From Athripsodes cinereus (lineage: Eukaryota; Arthropoda; Insecta; Trichoptera; Leptoceridae): 64,000 bases of DNA. Of the stretch, positions 43,891 through 55,459 are shown one piece after another. Where the stretch lies: positions 2,418,001 to 2,482,000 of the forward strand of contig OX388314.1 of assembly GCA_947579605.1 (NCBI GenBank). Direction: 5' to 3'. Under the pieces are notes generated by a model. It was given only the letters and a program-made list of their open reading frames with translations, searched no databases and had not been told where the DNA came from. Both the position numbers and the translations under genes were made by a program. How positions within the stretch are numbered: the stretch's first letter is position 1; every line of letters begins with the position of its first letter.

Positions 43891-45700
43891 AGAAAATCTG
43901 CCAACCTTAAAAAGTTATAATATGTGTAAAAATTCATTGAAAAATATTTTTAAAAAAAGGATCCGAAGTTCAGATACTTCTGGGCCCTTGAAACTTTTCG
44001 TAGTCTATCAATGATGGTATGAAATTTAATGTAAAGCCCGGCAAACGTGTCTGAACAATTATTATTGTTGTTGTTTTTAATATTATAAACTCTTGTCATT
44101 TTTTATAGAGTAGTGTACCTACCTAATAAAAATAAGTAAGTAGAGGAAGAGATGTTTGAATGTATTGTCCTTGTTTTTGTTTTTTATTATTGTGTGCGGG
44201 ATCCGTAATTAGTATTAACAATCAGTCTGCCATTGTTACAGTTCATAAATTATACGAGAGGTGGCGTTGCTGTATCACTTTTTTATATTTCCTGTGTACA
44301 AGTGATAGGTACCTACTATACGATGCATTATTATAGGAAAAATCAAATAACCCGTAAATTGACGGGGCCATGTTTTGAAAATATTTTATAATAGACAAAT
44401 AGAGCACTGTTTTTCATTCACAAAGGTTCTATTTTTTTGGACATTTTGCTTGATAAAGATAAGACAATTTGGAGAGGTCAATAATGACTGGTGCAACGGA
44501 GGAAAAACGGATAAGATGTCAAATATTTACAACATGAAATGACCAGGAGAAGAAGTCATTAAAAGTGCATGAGATCGGAAGCACAACGCTTATAGCACTT
44601 ATTCCAGATAATGCTTCTATGACTTCTTCATATTGTGCACAAAGAATTCAGACAAAGAATTAACCTACATGTTGTGCAAACTGCCTTTAGTAGGAAACAA
44701 GCAAGGTATTCCAATAAGGTTAAGGTTGGATTAGGTGCACTTTACCCATGGTAAGTTCACCAATCCCACTGATTCCTGGTTCACACCATTATTAGGACGT
44801 CCGTTGACCATACATGTCAACTAACATCAACCATCTTAATTATGGTGTTCGAGACTGTTGACAATCTATTGTAGATTGTCAACCTAAAACGCTTAATGAC
44901 TCCAGAGGTCTAAAGGTACTTTCGTGGTTTTTAGAGATCACATTAATTATAAACCAATGGTCAGAGCAAAGCTGTAAATAAATATTGTGTAATATTCTAA
45001 ATATCTTCACTCACCCAGGTGTAAAAAAAATCGAGAAAAAATGCAAAAATTACATATATTTTAGAAGGATTAACTATGAAACAGTTTTGAGACATTTTGA
45101 ATGTTTTTAAAGGACCTTCCTATATTTCACTCCTATTACTTGATTGTTAATAGATTGCAAATATTTCATTGATTTGTTTCTTAGAATTAAATCGTTCGTA
45201 AATGGCAATAGTTTGCTGCAATTGATCGCGATTTATATACAATCAAGCAAAAGAAGTGCATTGTGAGATGACTTCAAAATGCAAAAGTTACGTTTAATAA
45301 TCCATAATTCGACACTCTTATTCGTAGGTTTTTTACATTCTGCATGAAATTACCCAGCGTTTGTAATATTAGTTTGGCATACCAGAAGTTACCCCAACTT
45401 TGTGGGTAAAGAGAGAGAGAGAGTAGGTAGGTATATGAAGGGTAGTTGATGGGTGATGATTATTATTATTATTAGTATGAGTTGGTACACAACAACAACA
45501 ACAACGATAATAATTGTGATTAATGATTATAATTTAATGTACTTCCGGTACTACAAAAGTACTATCATAACTAGACATTAATCATTAACAAAATTAACCA
45601 GTTAATTAGTTAACTTAAGTTCAGTAGTAAAGTTTTTAACTCCAAACAATCGTTAACAGTTCAAACTGTTAATTTTAATTTTAATTCAGTTTATTTATTT
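43891..45700. other. No gene seen
   Basis: AT-rich. 44690-44960 contains distant family E landmarks (ggattaggtgcactttaccc, gttcaccaatccc). (GA)n near 45412-45422, (AAC)n near 45491-45504. Confidence 0.4.
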
Positions 45701-45703
45701 ATC

Positions 45704-45763
45704 AATTGAATACTGGAAATAAAATAGGGGCTAAGCGCTATATTTTATTTCCAGTATTCAATT
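45704..45763. repeat. Perfect short inverted repeat, 23-bp arms, 14-bp loop
   Basis: Left arm aattgaatactggaaataaa ata; right arm is its exact reverse complement at 45741-45763. Confidence 0.9.
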
Positions 45764-45769
45764 TATTTT

Positions 45770-46560
45770 ATTCTTTAACTCATAAATTATCCTCAAATTA
45801 ATTTTAAGCACAATTTTTTTCAACAGCGCTCAAAACCAGTCTTTTATATTCATAGAATTAAACAATTAACTAAGTTAACTTATCGTTAAAGGATTAAAGA
45901 TTAATTTGGTTAATTTTTTATTACAAACAATGTCTAGGCTTGTGTGTTACTATAGCCAGCAGTTAAAATAATGATAATAATTTTGGACAATATCCATTCA
46001 CTCATTCTTACTCATCATCATTCATTCATTCAAAGTGACATCATGATAAGGAACATATTGTTATGTTCCGTACTTAGGTTTGTTTTATGACTAGTTTGCT
46101 AGAAGTTAATAGAGATAACAAATCTCTTTAATAAAACATATTATTATAAGTTTAGTTAGTCGATGGAAGTTTCAAATTGCTTGTTAATGGGAGAATCATT
46201 TTTTAGAAATGAACTTTAAAATACTACGACAACCATCATTAAACAAAAAGATCGTTGAGCGTTGATTTTGATAATGATGTTGACGATGTAAAAATATATC
46301 CAAGAGAAGAGTTTGATTATCATAAAATAAAGTGGAGGAAATTTCGCAGTGGCAAAAGAAAGCCTTAATGGTGAATATATAAATGGATGAGTACATTTCG
46401 CCGCCAGATTTTAAAATTAGCTAGGAAAATGTATATTTATATATTTATTTATTCGACAGTATTTAAAACATAACATTTTATTAAAATCTACCATACTGGG
46501 CATGAGACTGTACCAAGGCAGATAGAATCAGTTTTTAACTTTGTCTAAAGATAAGATGAT
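45770..46560. other. No gene seen
   Basis: AT-rich. 46425-46540 looks like a reversed LINE 3' region (atttatttattcgacagtat). Confidence 0.4.
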
Positions 46561-46565
46561 ACGGT

Positions 46566-46880
46566 AACAAAACCAATCAGAAATCTCGATTGGAGAACCA
46601 TGTCTACACAATGCAACATTGTGCAAAACCTAATTGGAAGAAATGAGAAAGGTCTCCTTACTCTTACGAATTGGCTCTAGGCTGGCTTAAATGAGCACTT
46701 TCAGTGTTCATGCACAACGTTCATCAATTCCACTATTCTCACTGTCACGGTGTAAGGTTCACCAATCAAGAGACGCTTTATGCAAGGGACATGGTTCTCC
46801 AATCGAGATATCTGATTGGTTTTGTCATCTGCACCCAAATCCGGTTAAACAATAAAAAAAATAGTAAATATTCTCAACAT
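46566..46880 (+). repeat. Family E repeat, plus strand, with 38-bp inner inverted repeats
   Basis: 46566-46603 (aacaaaaccaatcagaaatc tcgattggagaaccatgt) is inverted at 46789-46826. The family continues past the right repeat with cacccaaatccggttaaaca. Confidence 0.75.
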
Positions 46881-46885
46881 GATTC

Positions 46886-46981
46886 GGTGACATTAAGAAA
46901 GTGAGGGGCCTACACTGGAGGAGAGTCGCGTCCAACAGAGAAATATGGATGTCCAAAAGGGAGATCTTTGTCCAATGCTAG
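46886..46981 (+). pseudogene. LINE C-terminal fragment
   Basis: Frame reads GDIKKVRGLHWRRVASNREI then WMSKREIFVQC, stop. Matches the DDIRRIAG..W...A.DR..W...GEAF pattern at 18132-18311. Confidence 0.55.
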
Positions 46982-46999
46982 ACACAAGAAGAGAGCTGA

Positions 47000-47802
47000 A
47001 GGTTGTACAAAGTAATATTATTTCAGGTATTCATTATTTCATACTTACATACTTTGAGTTACATACAATCAACAACATCAGTTACCATACGAGAAAAAAT
47101 ATTGTGTAAAATTTATGTGAATAGATTTTTTTGGTATAGTACTGAACAGCAGCGCCATAATTGAACAAATTGGTATGAGAATAAAATTTTGGTTTAATCA
47201 ATTCTATTCTCATTCCAGACATAACTAGAAATCCCGATCTTAATATAATATCTATCTCACGAGTTCTTGTGAGTATTTATTGGTAGATATATCTATTTCG
47301 AATCTTATTTCACTAAATTTATATCTTCTTATAATTTTCAAAGATTTCGTCTCGACTGATTGAAAAACAAAGTTCTTGTTCGCGACAAAATACAACTTTT
47401 TATGTAACGTTTTAGTATCGATTGGGGAAAAATATAATATGGATCAACAAAATTATGTGAAAGTGAAAAACAAAATTTGAACAAATAGTTTGGTGGTAGT
47501 GGGAAAGCACTTTACAAAATTGGGTCTACAGTTTTTATTGTAACAAGTTTTAGTTTAAAACTTCCTACGTTGGCATGGGTTTTATTATAAAGGACGATAT
47601 ATCGTAAACTAATGTGATGCGAAAGTTTAAATATTAAATATATTGTCACAACATTTTTGATTTTCATTTCAATATTTTTATTTTATTTTATTAAAACAGG
47701 GTTGCTTGGAAATAAAAATAAGCCTCACTCTTAACTATTTAAGTGAGGTTACATTAAAAAAATTAATGCTATATAAAATGTACCTACATATTTTTGTAAT
47801 AT
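47000..47802. other. No gene seen
   Basis: AT-rich, nothing recognised. Confidence 0.45.
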
Positions 47803-48310
47803 TATTGTAACAGCCTGTACTTTGGTCTTCCTATGGTGCAGCTGAATAGGATCCATGCTGTTTTCAATGCTGCTGCAAGACTTCTCTTGAGAGGTCGAAG
47901 ATTTGAGCACATACTCCTCTCTTGCACAACTTACATTGGTTAAAAAAAAGTAAAGCAACGAGTGGAGTATAAGATATGTGTGATGGTGTTTTCGGCCTCG
48001 AAGGGTGTATTACCATCTTATTTGTCGGAGATGTGCGAGATCGAGACCATCAGTGAAAGACGGCTCATGCTTCGCTAAGCACAGGGTGAGGCAAAATGCA
48101 GACTGATTGAGCCATCTCGATCTCGCAAAACAGGCTTTGGAGATTGCGTGCGTTTAGTGTTGCGGGTCCCAGATGTTGGAAAAAGCTGCCTCTGTGTCTG
48201 CGAGAGGAGGTAAATGGAGAGAGTTTTAAAAGAGGGCGAGCACTCAGTTTCGGGTTAGATGACGTAATGCTAAACTTTTCTGTTACCAATCCGCTCGTCA
48301 ATGACACATG
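47803..48310 (+). pseudogene. L2/CR1-like LINE C-terminal remnant
   Basis: One frame reads YCNSLYFGLPMVQLNRIHAV, FNAAARLLLRGRRFEHILLS, stop, then VFSASKGVLPSYLSEMCEIE and ERRLMLR, stop. YCNSLY.GLP...R...V.NAAARL...L and SYLSE are L2/CR1 landmarks. Same family as 39995-40376 (about 200 nearly identical nucleotides in opposite orientation). Confidence 0.8.
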
Positions 48311-48616
48311 CGAGTTGAAACCGATTGCAGATGTATTAAATTTAAATACTCGTACATAATACGAGTTGAAACCGATTGCAGATGTATTAAATTTAAATAC
48401 TCGTACATAATACGAGTTGAAACCGATTGCAGATGTATTAAATTCAAATACTCGTACATAATACGAGTTGAAACCGATTGCAGATGTATTAAATTTAAAT
48501 ACTCGTACATAATACGAGTTGAAACCGATTGCATATGTATTAAATTTAAATACTCGTACATAATACGAGTTGAAACCGATTGCAGATGTATGAAATTTAA
48601 ATACTCGTACATAATA
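48311..48616 (+). repeat. 51-bp minisatellite, six copies
   Basis: Units begin CGAGTTGAAACCGATTGCAG at 48311, 48362, 48413, 48464, 48515 and 48566; each ends ACTCGTACATAATA. Copies differ by single substitutions only. Each unit has an inverted TACGAGT/ACTCGTA pair. Because 51 is a multiple of 3 and three frames lack stops, several 17-residue repeat frames appear; they are not evidence for a protein. Confidence 0.97.
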
Positions 48617-48899
48617 ATAATAATTGGTCAAAGTGCAGATGGCGTGAAGTAGTGAGACAATATATTATGCAGAACTGTGATGTTTCCCATGAGGATGCAC
48701 TCAACAGAACCAAGTGACGTAATAAAATAAGAAAGGTAGACCTCACCACCATGTTAAACTAATAAGTGCCCAAGAAGAAGAAGAAAAAGGCGATAATAAT
48801 ACAAACTAGAAAACTCGTTACAGAAAAATAGAAATAAATGAATTTGAAAAAAAAAGTATTGTAAATTAAAAAAGCTTTTTATAGAAAAAGGTGAATTTT

Positions 48900-49135
48900 C
48901 ACACTTCTTTCGGGAGAGTAGGGCAGAAATCAGTCATCTCCGTTCAGAGCCAATTTCATCACCTCCCCCCACGACATTCCGAGCGCTTTGGCTTCGTTGT
49001 CATAGAAATAATATATTGTTAAAGAGGGACGTCCGGGTCAACGATGCCCTTGTGGATAAAAAAAACAGTGCACTTTTTTAGTCAACTAAACATTCTCTAA
49101 ACATGAATCAACCAGGGCCATCGTCTCTCTTGTAC
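48900..49135 (-). pseudogene. LINE C-terminal remnant, minus strand
   Basis: Same family as 50470-50990: shared ttcggg/agagtagggcagaaatca, cgacattccgagcgctttg, aaagagggacgtccgggtca and caaccagggccatcgtctct. Confidence 0.65.
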
Positions 49136-49436
49136 TATGAAATATAAGCTCAGAAAGAAAGAAAAAAAACATACAAATTGAAGAACGAAAAGATATATTA
49201 TTATGATTGAAATATGTATTTCTAGTAAGATATTGATACACTTGTCTGATATATTGAAATTCTACATTTATCTCCATGTACTAATATTTTGTCGATATAC
49301 ACTAGGCTAGAATTCGTGCGACAGTACATAAAAAGGCGAACATAATATTTTGACAAGGTATTTCAATAATATAGAACTGTATCCCGTGAAGTCCCGGGAA
49401 AAGAAATCGCCTCAATTTTTTTTTCTAATTTTTTCA

Positions 49437-49635
49437 GTGACCTGTTACAGTAAAATATTTCTGAATCTTCCTTGTGAGATGTTTTATTTATCTTCGATTC
49501 AGTGATAAGGTATGCGACCTATCTTGAATGTCTTTAGTTTTGTTGAAACGAAGGGAATGATTTGCATGTTTTTTTTACATGCAGTTAGTCTGCTGGTTAA
49601 TCCACTTATGGGAAATGCCTTGTGGTATGGATGAA
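49437..49635 (+). repeat. Family R repeat, diverged, plus strand
   Basis: gtgacctgttacagtaaaat, attcagtgataaggtatgcg, catgcagttagtctgctgg to acttatgggaaatgccttgt. Confidence 0.65.
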
Positions 49636-49639
49636 TTGA

Positions 49640-50340
49640 TGGATATAATTAATATTCAGGGACCTACGAGCACATTGTACACCTAGTTTGGTGTCTAACA
49701 CATTAATTTTCTATGTTACATTTTTTATTAAAAAATGAATTATTGCAGAAGATTACTGAGAAATATATTATTGAGAAATTATTGCAGAGGTGTATTTTAA
49801 AAACATCTGAAGATAACTTCATCGTAAGATGCTCTCAAAAAATAGAAATCTGTGGATGAAAACACATAATAACAGTATTTATTGCATTAAGATATTATAT
49901 TTGTATGAGCTTATAGGTGCCAACATCACTCATGGGTATATTGGGTGCCATGCCAGAAAAAGAAAACTTATATGTACATATATGTGAACATGCCAACAAG
50001 AAAGTTGACAAGAGTTTTTTTTTAAATACTATCTTTAATTACTTAATATTTCATTTGAAAATAATTTTTCTGTAAGAAATAAAACGTAATAAATATTTTT
50101 TACTGCATTCATCGCATTATAAAATAAGGCATATAAAATGTAATTTTATTAGAAAAACTACATTCAAAAGAGGTGGGCTTAAATTCTCTGGCAAATTAAA
50201 TTTCAATTTCGTCGAACGATCGAGTTCTTCATTTGAATTAATCCACATATAAATGTACGTCGCTTTTCAAGATCTCATTGTGCGTTGTAAATAATATGTA
50301 CTATCAGGGAAAATACTGATTTACTTTATATAAATACTAA
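49640..50340. other. No gene seen
   Basis: AT-rich, nothing recognised. Confidence 0.45.
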
Positions 50341-50341
50341 T

Positions 50342-50430
50342 TTACCATCACGGTGTTTCCCACAAGCCATCAATGGACTTTCTTAATGACACGAAAAACA
50401 TCCAGATTGTCCTTTCCACGTCAGAAAGAA
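50342..50430 (-). repeat. Family R repeat fragment, minus strand
   Basis: taccatcacggtgtttccca caag to ttgtcctttccacgtcag. Confidence 0.55.
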
Positions 50431-50469
50431 ACAAAAGAAATTTACTAAAGTTGTCATAATTATTGACAT

Positions 50470-50990
50470 CATCATCATCATCATCGCCCTCAACGCTCCT
50501 CTCGGGAGCACAGGGCAGAAACTAGCCTCCTCCATTCAGAGCGTCTCTGTGCCAATTGCGTCACCTCTTTCCATGACATTCCTTGCGCTCTGATATCGTT
50601 GTCATAGGAACGGTGTATTGTGAAAGAGGGACGCCCGGGCCGACGGAACCCCTGCGGACGGAAGAACAGTGCTCTTTTTGGTCAACTATCATTAGGCATT
50701 CTCAAAACATGTCCCAGCCAGGACCATCGTCTCTCCTGTATTACGGAGATTACAGGTCTCTGCTGGGTGCGCCGGCGCACAGCATAATTTGTAACATGTT
50801 CATACCATTTGACATCCAAAATCCTTCTAAGACACTTGTTTTCAAAGCTTAGTATCTTCCGCTCTTGAGCCTTGGTTAAGTGCCAAGACTCACAGCCATA
50901 GAGAAGGATTGGGATGATGCACGCATTGAACAAGCGGCATTTTGTCCTGATGCTGAGTCCAGACGCCAGAGTCGAGAATTATTTACATAT
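50470..50990 (-). pseudogene. LINE C-terminal remnant with (ATG)n tail, minus strand
   Basis: Encodes FNACIIPILLYGCESWHLTK, ENKCLRRILDVKWYEHVTN, RRWSWLGHVLRMPNDS, then frameshifts through RRPGRPS. YGCESW...KAQ...E...LR.IL...W...V.N is the post-palm region of an insect LINE. The 3' end is a (GAT)n microsatellite at about 50468-50486. Confidence 0.8.
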
Positions 50991-51219
50991 TAAGTACTAA
51001 ACATTTCATTGATATTCTATACTGACACTTCAATATTTTGTGATGTGACTAAAATTATTGTTGATGTGAATTGATTCCCTTTTGTGTTTTGTTCTTCGCT
51101 AATTTTTTTTCTTGTCTTGCTCCAACTGAGTTGTGAATGAGAAATTTGATTTGTAAGATTTTTTTGTGTATTATTAAACATGTTAAAGGCTCATGCCGTA
51201 AATATGTAAATAATTGAAA

Positions 51220-51320
51220 ATGTTAAATGTCTTATTTTTTTCGAATACCTGCCTTTTACAGGACACTCGAAAACTTAAGGAGAAGAGTGGGAGACCAATT
51301 CTTTACCGGGTGCTCCACGG
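51220..51320 (-). repeat. Family R repeat, 5' half, minus strand
   Basis: tcgaatacctgccttttaca to ccgggtgctccacgg. Head-to-head with the next copy, 5' ends about 50 bp apart. Confidence 0.8.
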
Positions 51321-51370
51321 GATGTAGATATATTTTATGCCAAGGAGTACACAAATTATTTCCAAATTAA

Positions 51371-51629
51371 AAATTTGTGCCGTGGAGCATCTGGTATAGA
51401 ATTGGCCTCCCACTCTTTTCTGTAAGTTTTCGAGTGTCCTGTTAAAGGTAGGTGTTCGAAAAAATAAAGACATATTACATCTCGAATGCAACGATGAGGT
51501 TTGTCACCCATCTTGAATGTCTTAATTCTTTATTGGCACAGAGAAGACGGTCTGCATATTCACTGCATCCAGCTCTTCTGCTGGCTACCCTACTTGTGGG
51601 ATATGCCGTGATGGTGTAGTAGTAGTACA
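51371..51629 (+). repeat. Family R repeat, full length, plus strand
   Basis: From gtgccgtggagcatctggta to gggatatgccgtgatggtgt AGTAGTAG. One of the best copies in the window. Confidence 0.85.
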
Positions 51630-51639
51630 AAAATATAGG

Positions 51640-52320
51640 TATAATCCAAGGTCCAAAATTGTATAATCCAATTGGTGGATTTATGAAACTTCGTATATGC
51701 ATTTTTTAGGAAATCAAAAAAAAAATATTTTGCTGGATGACATTTTCTACTCGTCTTAATCTTTAAGTGGAAGGTGTCTTAGAAATTCTAGATTATATTT
51801 AATTTCTAGGCGTGGTTCGCTAAATTTCATAGAATCGTTTTTTAATTAAGTACAAGTGAGTTTTCACGAATAATCCAAGAAAAAGCAGCTCGTTATAAAT
51901 ATTCAAATTTGAAATTCAAATTTAAATTCGTTTATTTGATTAAAATAATATATTATACCTATGAGTCAACAACTTTTTTCATAAACATCTCAGCGTATAG
52001 GTTATATCATCGGTAGGTGCGGCTTAATGAGACAAAAAACTTGGCACCAATAAATCATTTTTTTAAAAAATGACAAATGGGAGGTTTTTTGGATCCACCG
52101 ACGATTTGTCGAAAGCTTTAAGCAAAGTTTTTTTGTAAGTAAGATGTCATGTATCGGTCTTTTTTCCTTCGACGGTTTGCTTAAATTCGTATACTGAATT
52201 ACCATATATCATTTCGTAAATGGTTTTTATCCACGATTTTTTGTTGTTGTTATAGAGTTATCGTGAAATCTGTCCATTTATAAATTATCTGTCTATAAAA
52301 TTTATCGATTTTTGTTGTAT
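51640..52320. other. No gene seen
   Basis: AT-rich, nothing recognised. Confidence 0.45.
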
Positions 52321-52409
52321 GCCCAAAAACGACATTATACACCTTTCACGGTAAGCTTAAAGCCTTGTGTCTCAGACTACTCAAGGCTACCTCAAGGCTA
52401 CTGACGAAC
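52321..52409 (-). mobile_element. SINE S2 fragment, minus strand
   Basis: cattatacacctttcacggt, aagcttaaagccttgtgtc and ctactgacgaac match S2; the B-box region is deleted. Confidence 0.6.
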
Positions 52410-52448
52410 CTAATTACGATTTATATTCTCCACAAATCTTTGATTGTT

Positions 52449-52551
52449 AATATATTTTTTTTAAGATACATCTGGGATTTGTTTGTTATAAACCCAAATA
52501 CTACCTTATACACCTTTCACAGTAAGCTACTAAAAACTTGTGTCCTGAAAA
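52449..52551 (-). mobile_element. SINE S2 tail fragment, minus strand
   Basis: tttaagatacatctgggatt, tgtttgttataaacccaaat and cttatacacctttcacagta. Confidence 0.7.
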
Positions 52552-52559
52552 GGGATCAT

Positions 52560-53270
52560 TTTTTGGATGAATTAATTTTCAACTTTAATGTTAAAACTAC
52601 ATATTATAATCTTTTGAAAAAACTTTCTATCCACCAGTAAAAAAAATCATTTTCAAGTCAAAATCTTACACTTGCGACATTACCATTTAATGTTTATATT
52701 TCAGTAGACACATATATTATACAAAAAGTAATCTATTTTTTGCCATTGACTGCAACCTTTTCATTCAGATTAAGGATAAGTACGAAAGCTAAATAAATTA
52801 AATTATTTATTTCTAATTTAAATAGAAATTGTACATGTCATGTATGTATGTAAATTTTACAAATTTATTGGGGTACAGGATCTCCCCTATATTATTATGT
52901 ATAGAAGGATAAAAGGATTTGATAAATCTGTTCGACGCTTCTTATCTTGCATTACATCTCATTAGGGGTAGACAAAAAGGTACCTAGTGAAATGTTCAAA
53001 AGATTTAAATTGTAGGTATGACCGTTTACGGTATAATATATAATTATTGTATTTAGAAAATGGGGTAGGATTAATTTGTCTGTTTGAAATAAATTAATTA
53101 TTTATTTTTGCGATACCTTATTTATTTATGAGAATGATTTAAACGAATTATCTTCTTATTTCTTTTTAACGTTAATTCCCGGAGTAAAATAATTTCTCCC
53201 TTTTTTTCTGTAAGATTGATGTAAAGATCTATAGTCTCTGTGATACTGAAGAGACAGAAAAACTGCTTCT
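52560..53270. other. No gene seen
   Basis: AT-rich, nothing recognised. Confidence 0.45.
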
Positions 53271-53277
53271 GTTGTAC

Positions 53278-53650
53278 TACTATATTATCATCACTGCATA
53301 TCTCAAAAATGGAGTAGCTAGCAGACCAGCAAAATTTTATAAATATGCAAGGTGTCTTGGAGTCAATAAAAATTAAGACGTTCAGAACGGATGGCAAACC
53401 TCATTGTCGAATTTCAGATGTAAATAAATGTCTTTATATTGTTAGATGGAAGAAATCACTATTAAAGTGATAATTTTCCCACTGCATGTCATCACATTTA
53501 TTTTTATGTAAATTGGTTTGTTGATTTTGTATATTTGTATTTTTTGATGTAGTAAAAAAAGATTAAATATATAAATATATGTCGAACACCTGCTTTTTAC
53601 AGGGCACTCGAAAACCTATGAAAAACAATGGGAAACAATTTTTTGCCAGG
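53278..53650 (-). repeat. Family R repeat, minus strand, interrupted
   Basis: 53278-53425 (tatattatcatcactgcata ... tcattgtcgaatttcagatg) and 53583-53650 (cgaacacctgctttttacag ... caggtgatc) are collinear parts; about 155 bp of unrelated DNA between. Confidence 0.65.
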
Positions 53651-54719
53651 TGATCTATATGAAAACCCAGTAAGCCAAAATTAAGGTCTTCGGCGACTTA
53701 GATCAATTAATCATTTCTGAAAATATTTTTCATAATTATGTGATAACGATATTAGAACGTGAAAGAGTTGACCAAATTGGTAAAATATTTATCTAATTTA
53801 AGGAGTCTTGTTTCTACACCATGTTTTCAAAAAAAGGAATAAAGAAAAGAGAAAATAAAAGCTTAAACATGGCCTTTAATACTAGCTTTTTCCTAACATT
53901 TAAGTTCTTTTTTTAATCAAAATTTGCACAACGTCTGATAAATGTGACTTCTAATTGTCACTTTTTCTAATAATTTGTTTTGACGTCTTCAAGTTGACAC
54001 AGAACCAGAAAAATGAAATTTTTTATTTCAAAATAGTTTTTTTAGTAATGTTGCTGGTGTGGTAATTCTTTATAAAAAAGATAATCCTATAATTCAATTT
54101 TGAGTTAAAAATCATAAAGGCTGGAAATCGCTCTCGTCCGAATAAAAACAATATTATTATTATTGTTTGAAAGAAAATAAGTAACGTAAATTTACAATTG
54201 GATATGCAAAATGTTGAATTCCATTTTGACAAATTCATTGGAGAATCGATAAAAAGCAAATCATAGATAATTTGCATTTATTGTAAATCAATGTTTTCTA
54301 ATGACCTTAGAAGTCGAGTGAGGCTTTTTTTCGATTTAAATCTTTAAAAGAAGAAAATAATTATTTTGTGTTCACGAGTGACTTTTTTGCAGTTTATTTA
54401 TTTTATGAAAATTGTTCAAGTTCAATAGACAATAAAACAGTAACAGATAAAAATATTAATAAATCACTAGTCAAGAAAATAAACTTGTATGAATTTTGAA
54501 TAATTAATGAAAAACAGTCAATAAAATAATTTAAATAGAAGAAGGAAATTGGAAACAATAAGTCAAAGTAAAAAAAAAAAAAACACCATGTCAGTATAAG
54601 CAAGCATGAATATGTCAACGAAATATCTTGATGATAAAAGTGGATGCTCTTGAATGCTGGCTCTCGATTAATTTTTTTTTTTTTGAAGTACAAAATATCT
54701 TTTTAGTTTATTGACTTTA
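53651..54719. other. No gene seen
   Basis: AT-rich, nothing recognised apart from a piece like the 551-1157 TIR end near 54298-54335. Confidence 0.45.
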
Positions 54720-54726
54720 CTTTTGC

Positions 54727-54785
54727 TTGAAAATGAGAGCAGAAGCACGCGAAAGCCAGCTCGCAATATCATTAAAGTCAACTAT
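54727..54785 (+). repeat. Family P fragment, plus strand
   Basis: atgagagcagaagcacgcga, aagccagctcgcaatat and aaagtcaac match the hammerhead-like side of the palindrome at 55038-55271. Confidence 0.6.
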
Positions 54786-55037
54786 CTATTGTCATATAAA
54801 CAAATTAAATAAAAGAAACCATCACAAAAAATGGATAACTTACTTAATAATAAATTCGGGTTTTTAATATTTATCGAATTTATTTAAAATTCCATAATGC
54901 CACACAGAATGTCTTGGGGAAAAGTGGCTTAAATGGCCTGAAACATTTAAAACGGAGTATGCTAGTTTTAGCACTGCGATTTCAGGAAGAACATTAAAGA
55001 GTTGATATTTTCAACCGACGGTACTTGGTGGAAATTC

Positions 55038-55271
55038 ATGTTGAATTAATTAAAATAAAACACTTATTTGTAGTATATCCACGGTGACTTTTTATTGGAC
55101 GCGAGCCGGCTTTCAAGAGCTTCCGCTCTCATCATCAGGCTGGCGAAAAGAGAGCTGGCTTTTCGCCAGCCTGATGATGAGAGCGGAAGCTCTTGAAAGC
55201 CGGCTCGCGTCCAATAAAAAGTCACCGTGGATATACTACAAATAAGTGTTTTATTTTAATTAATTCAACAT
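55038..55271. repeat. Perfect palindrome (family P): 113-bp arms, 8-bp loop
   Basis: 55038-55150 and 55159-55271 are exact reverse complements by my letter-by-letter check; the loop is AGAGCTGG. Each arm, read outward from the loop, has GCCAGCCTGATGATGAGAGC, GGAAGCTCTTGAAAGCCGGC, TCGCGTCC and an AT-rich end. The left arm is preceded by caaccgacggtacttggtgg, shared with 13278. It lies about 190 bp downstream (in the sense of transcription) of the 55460 collagen exon donor. Confidence 0.95.
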
Positions 55272-55459
55272 TAAAGAGCAGTTGATTGATTGAATGATTT
55301 AAATAGTTCCATGAAAGAATGTTTAAAGCAAACAATAGCAACAAATGTGTAGAAAAAAAGTTTTCTCTTTTTCAGAAAAATGCAAAATGGAGATGATCAT
55401 TTTACATTTTCAAGTTAAAATAATAATAATTCGAATATATTTTTATTGTTTTCGCTTAC

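Larger units (their letters stand above)
41640..55459 (-). other. Intron, phase 0, about 13.8 kb
   Basis: GT-AG intron between the two phase-0 borders. It holds the perfect palindrome at 55038-55271, the L2-like remnant plus 51-bp minisatellite, several family R copies and LINE ends. Confidence 0.8.

Noticed and set aside
48311..48616. CRISPR-like array
   Set aside because: Units are contiguous and near-identical with no unique spacers; eukaryotic context.
48065..48652. Repeat protein of 104-188 residues with 17-residue units on either strand
   Set aside because: It is the stop-free translation of the 51-bp minisatellite; no start context, splice signals or conservation pattern.
55171..55211. 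Active hammerhead ribozyme called as an ncRNA
   Set aside because: CTGATGA, stem II and GAAA are present, but stems I and III do not pair convincingly, so it is reported as a motif finding and not as an ncRNA feature.
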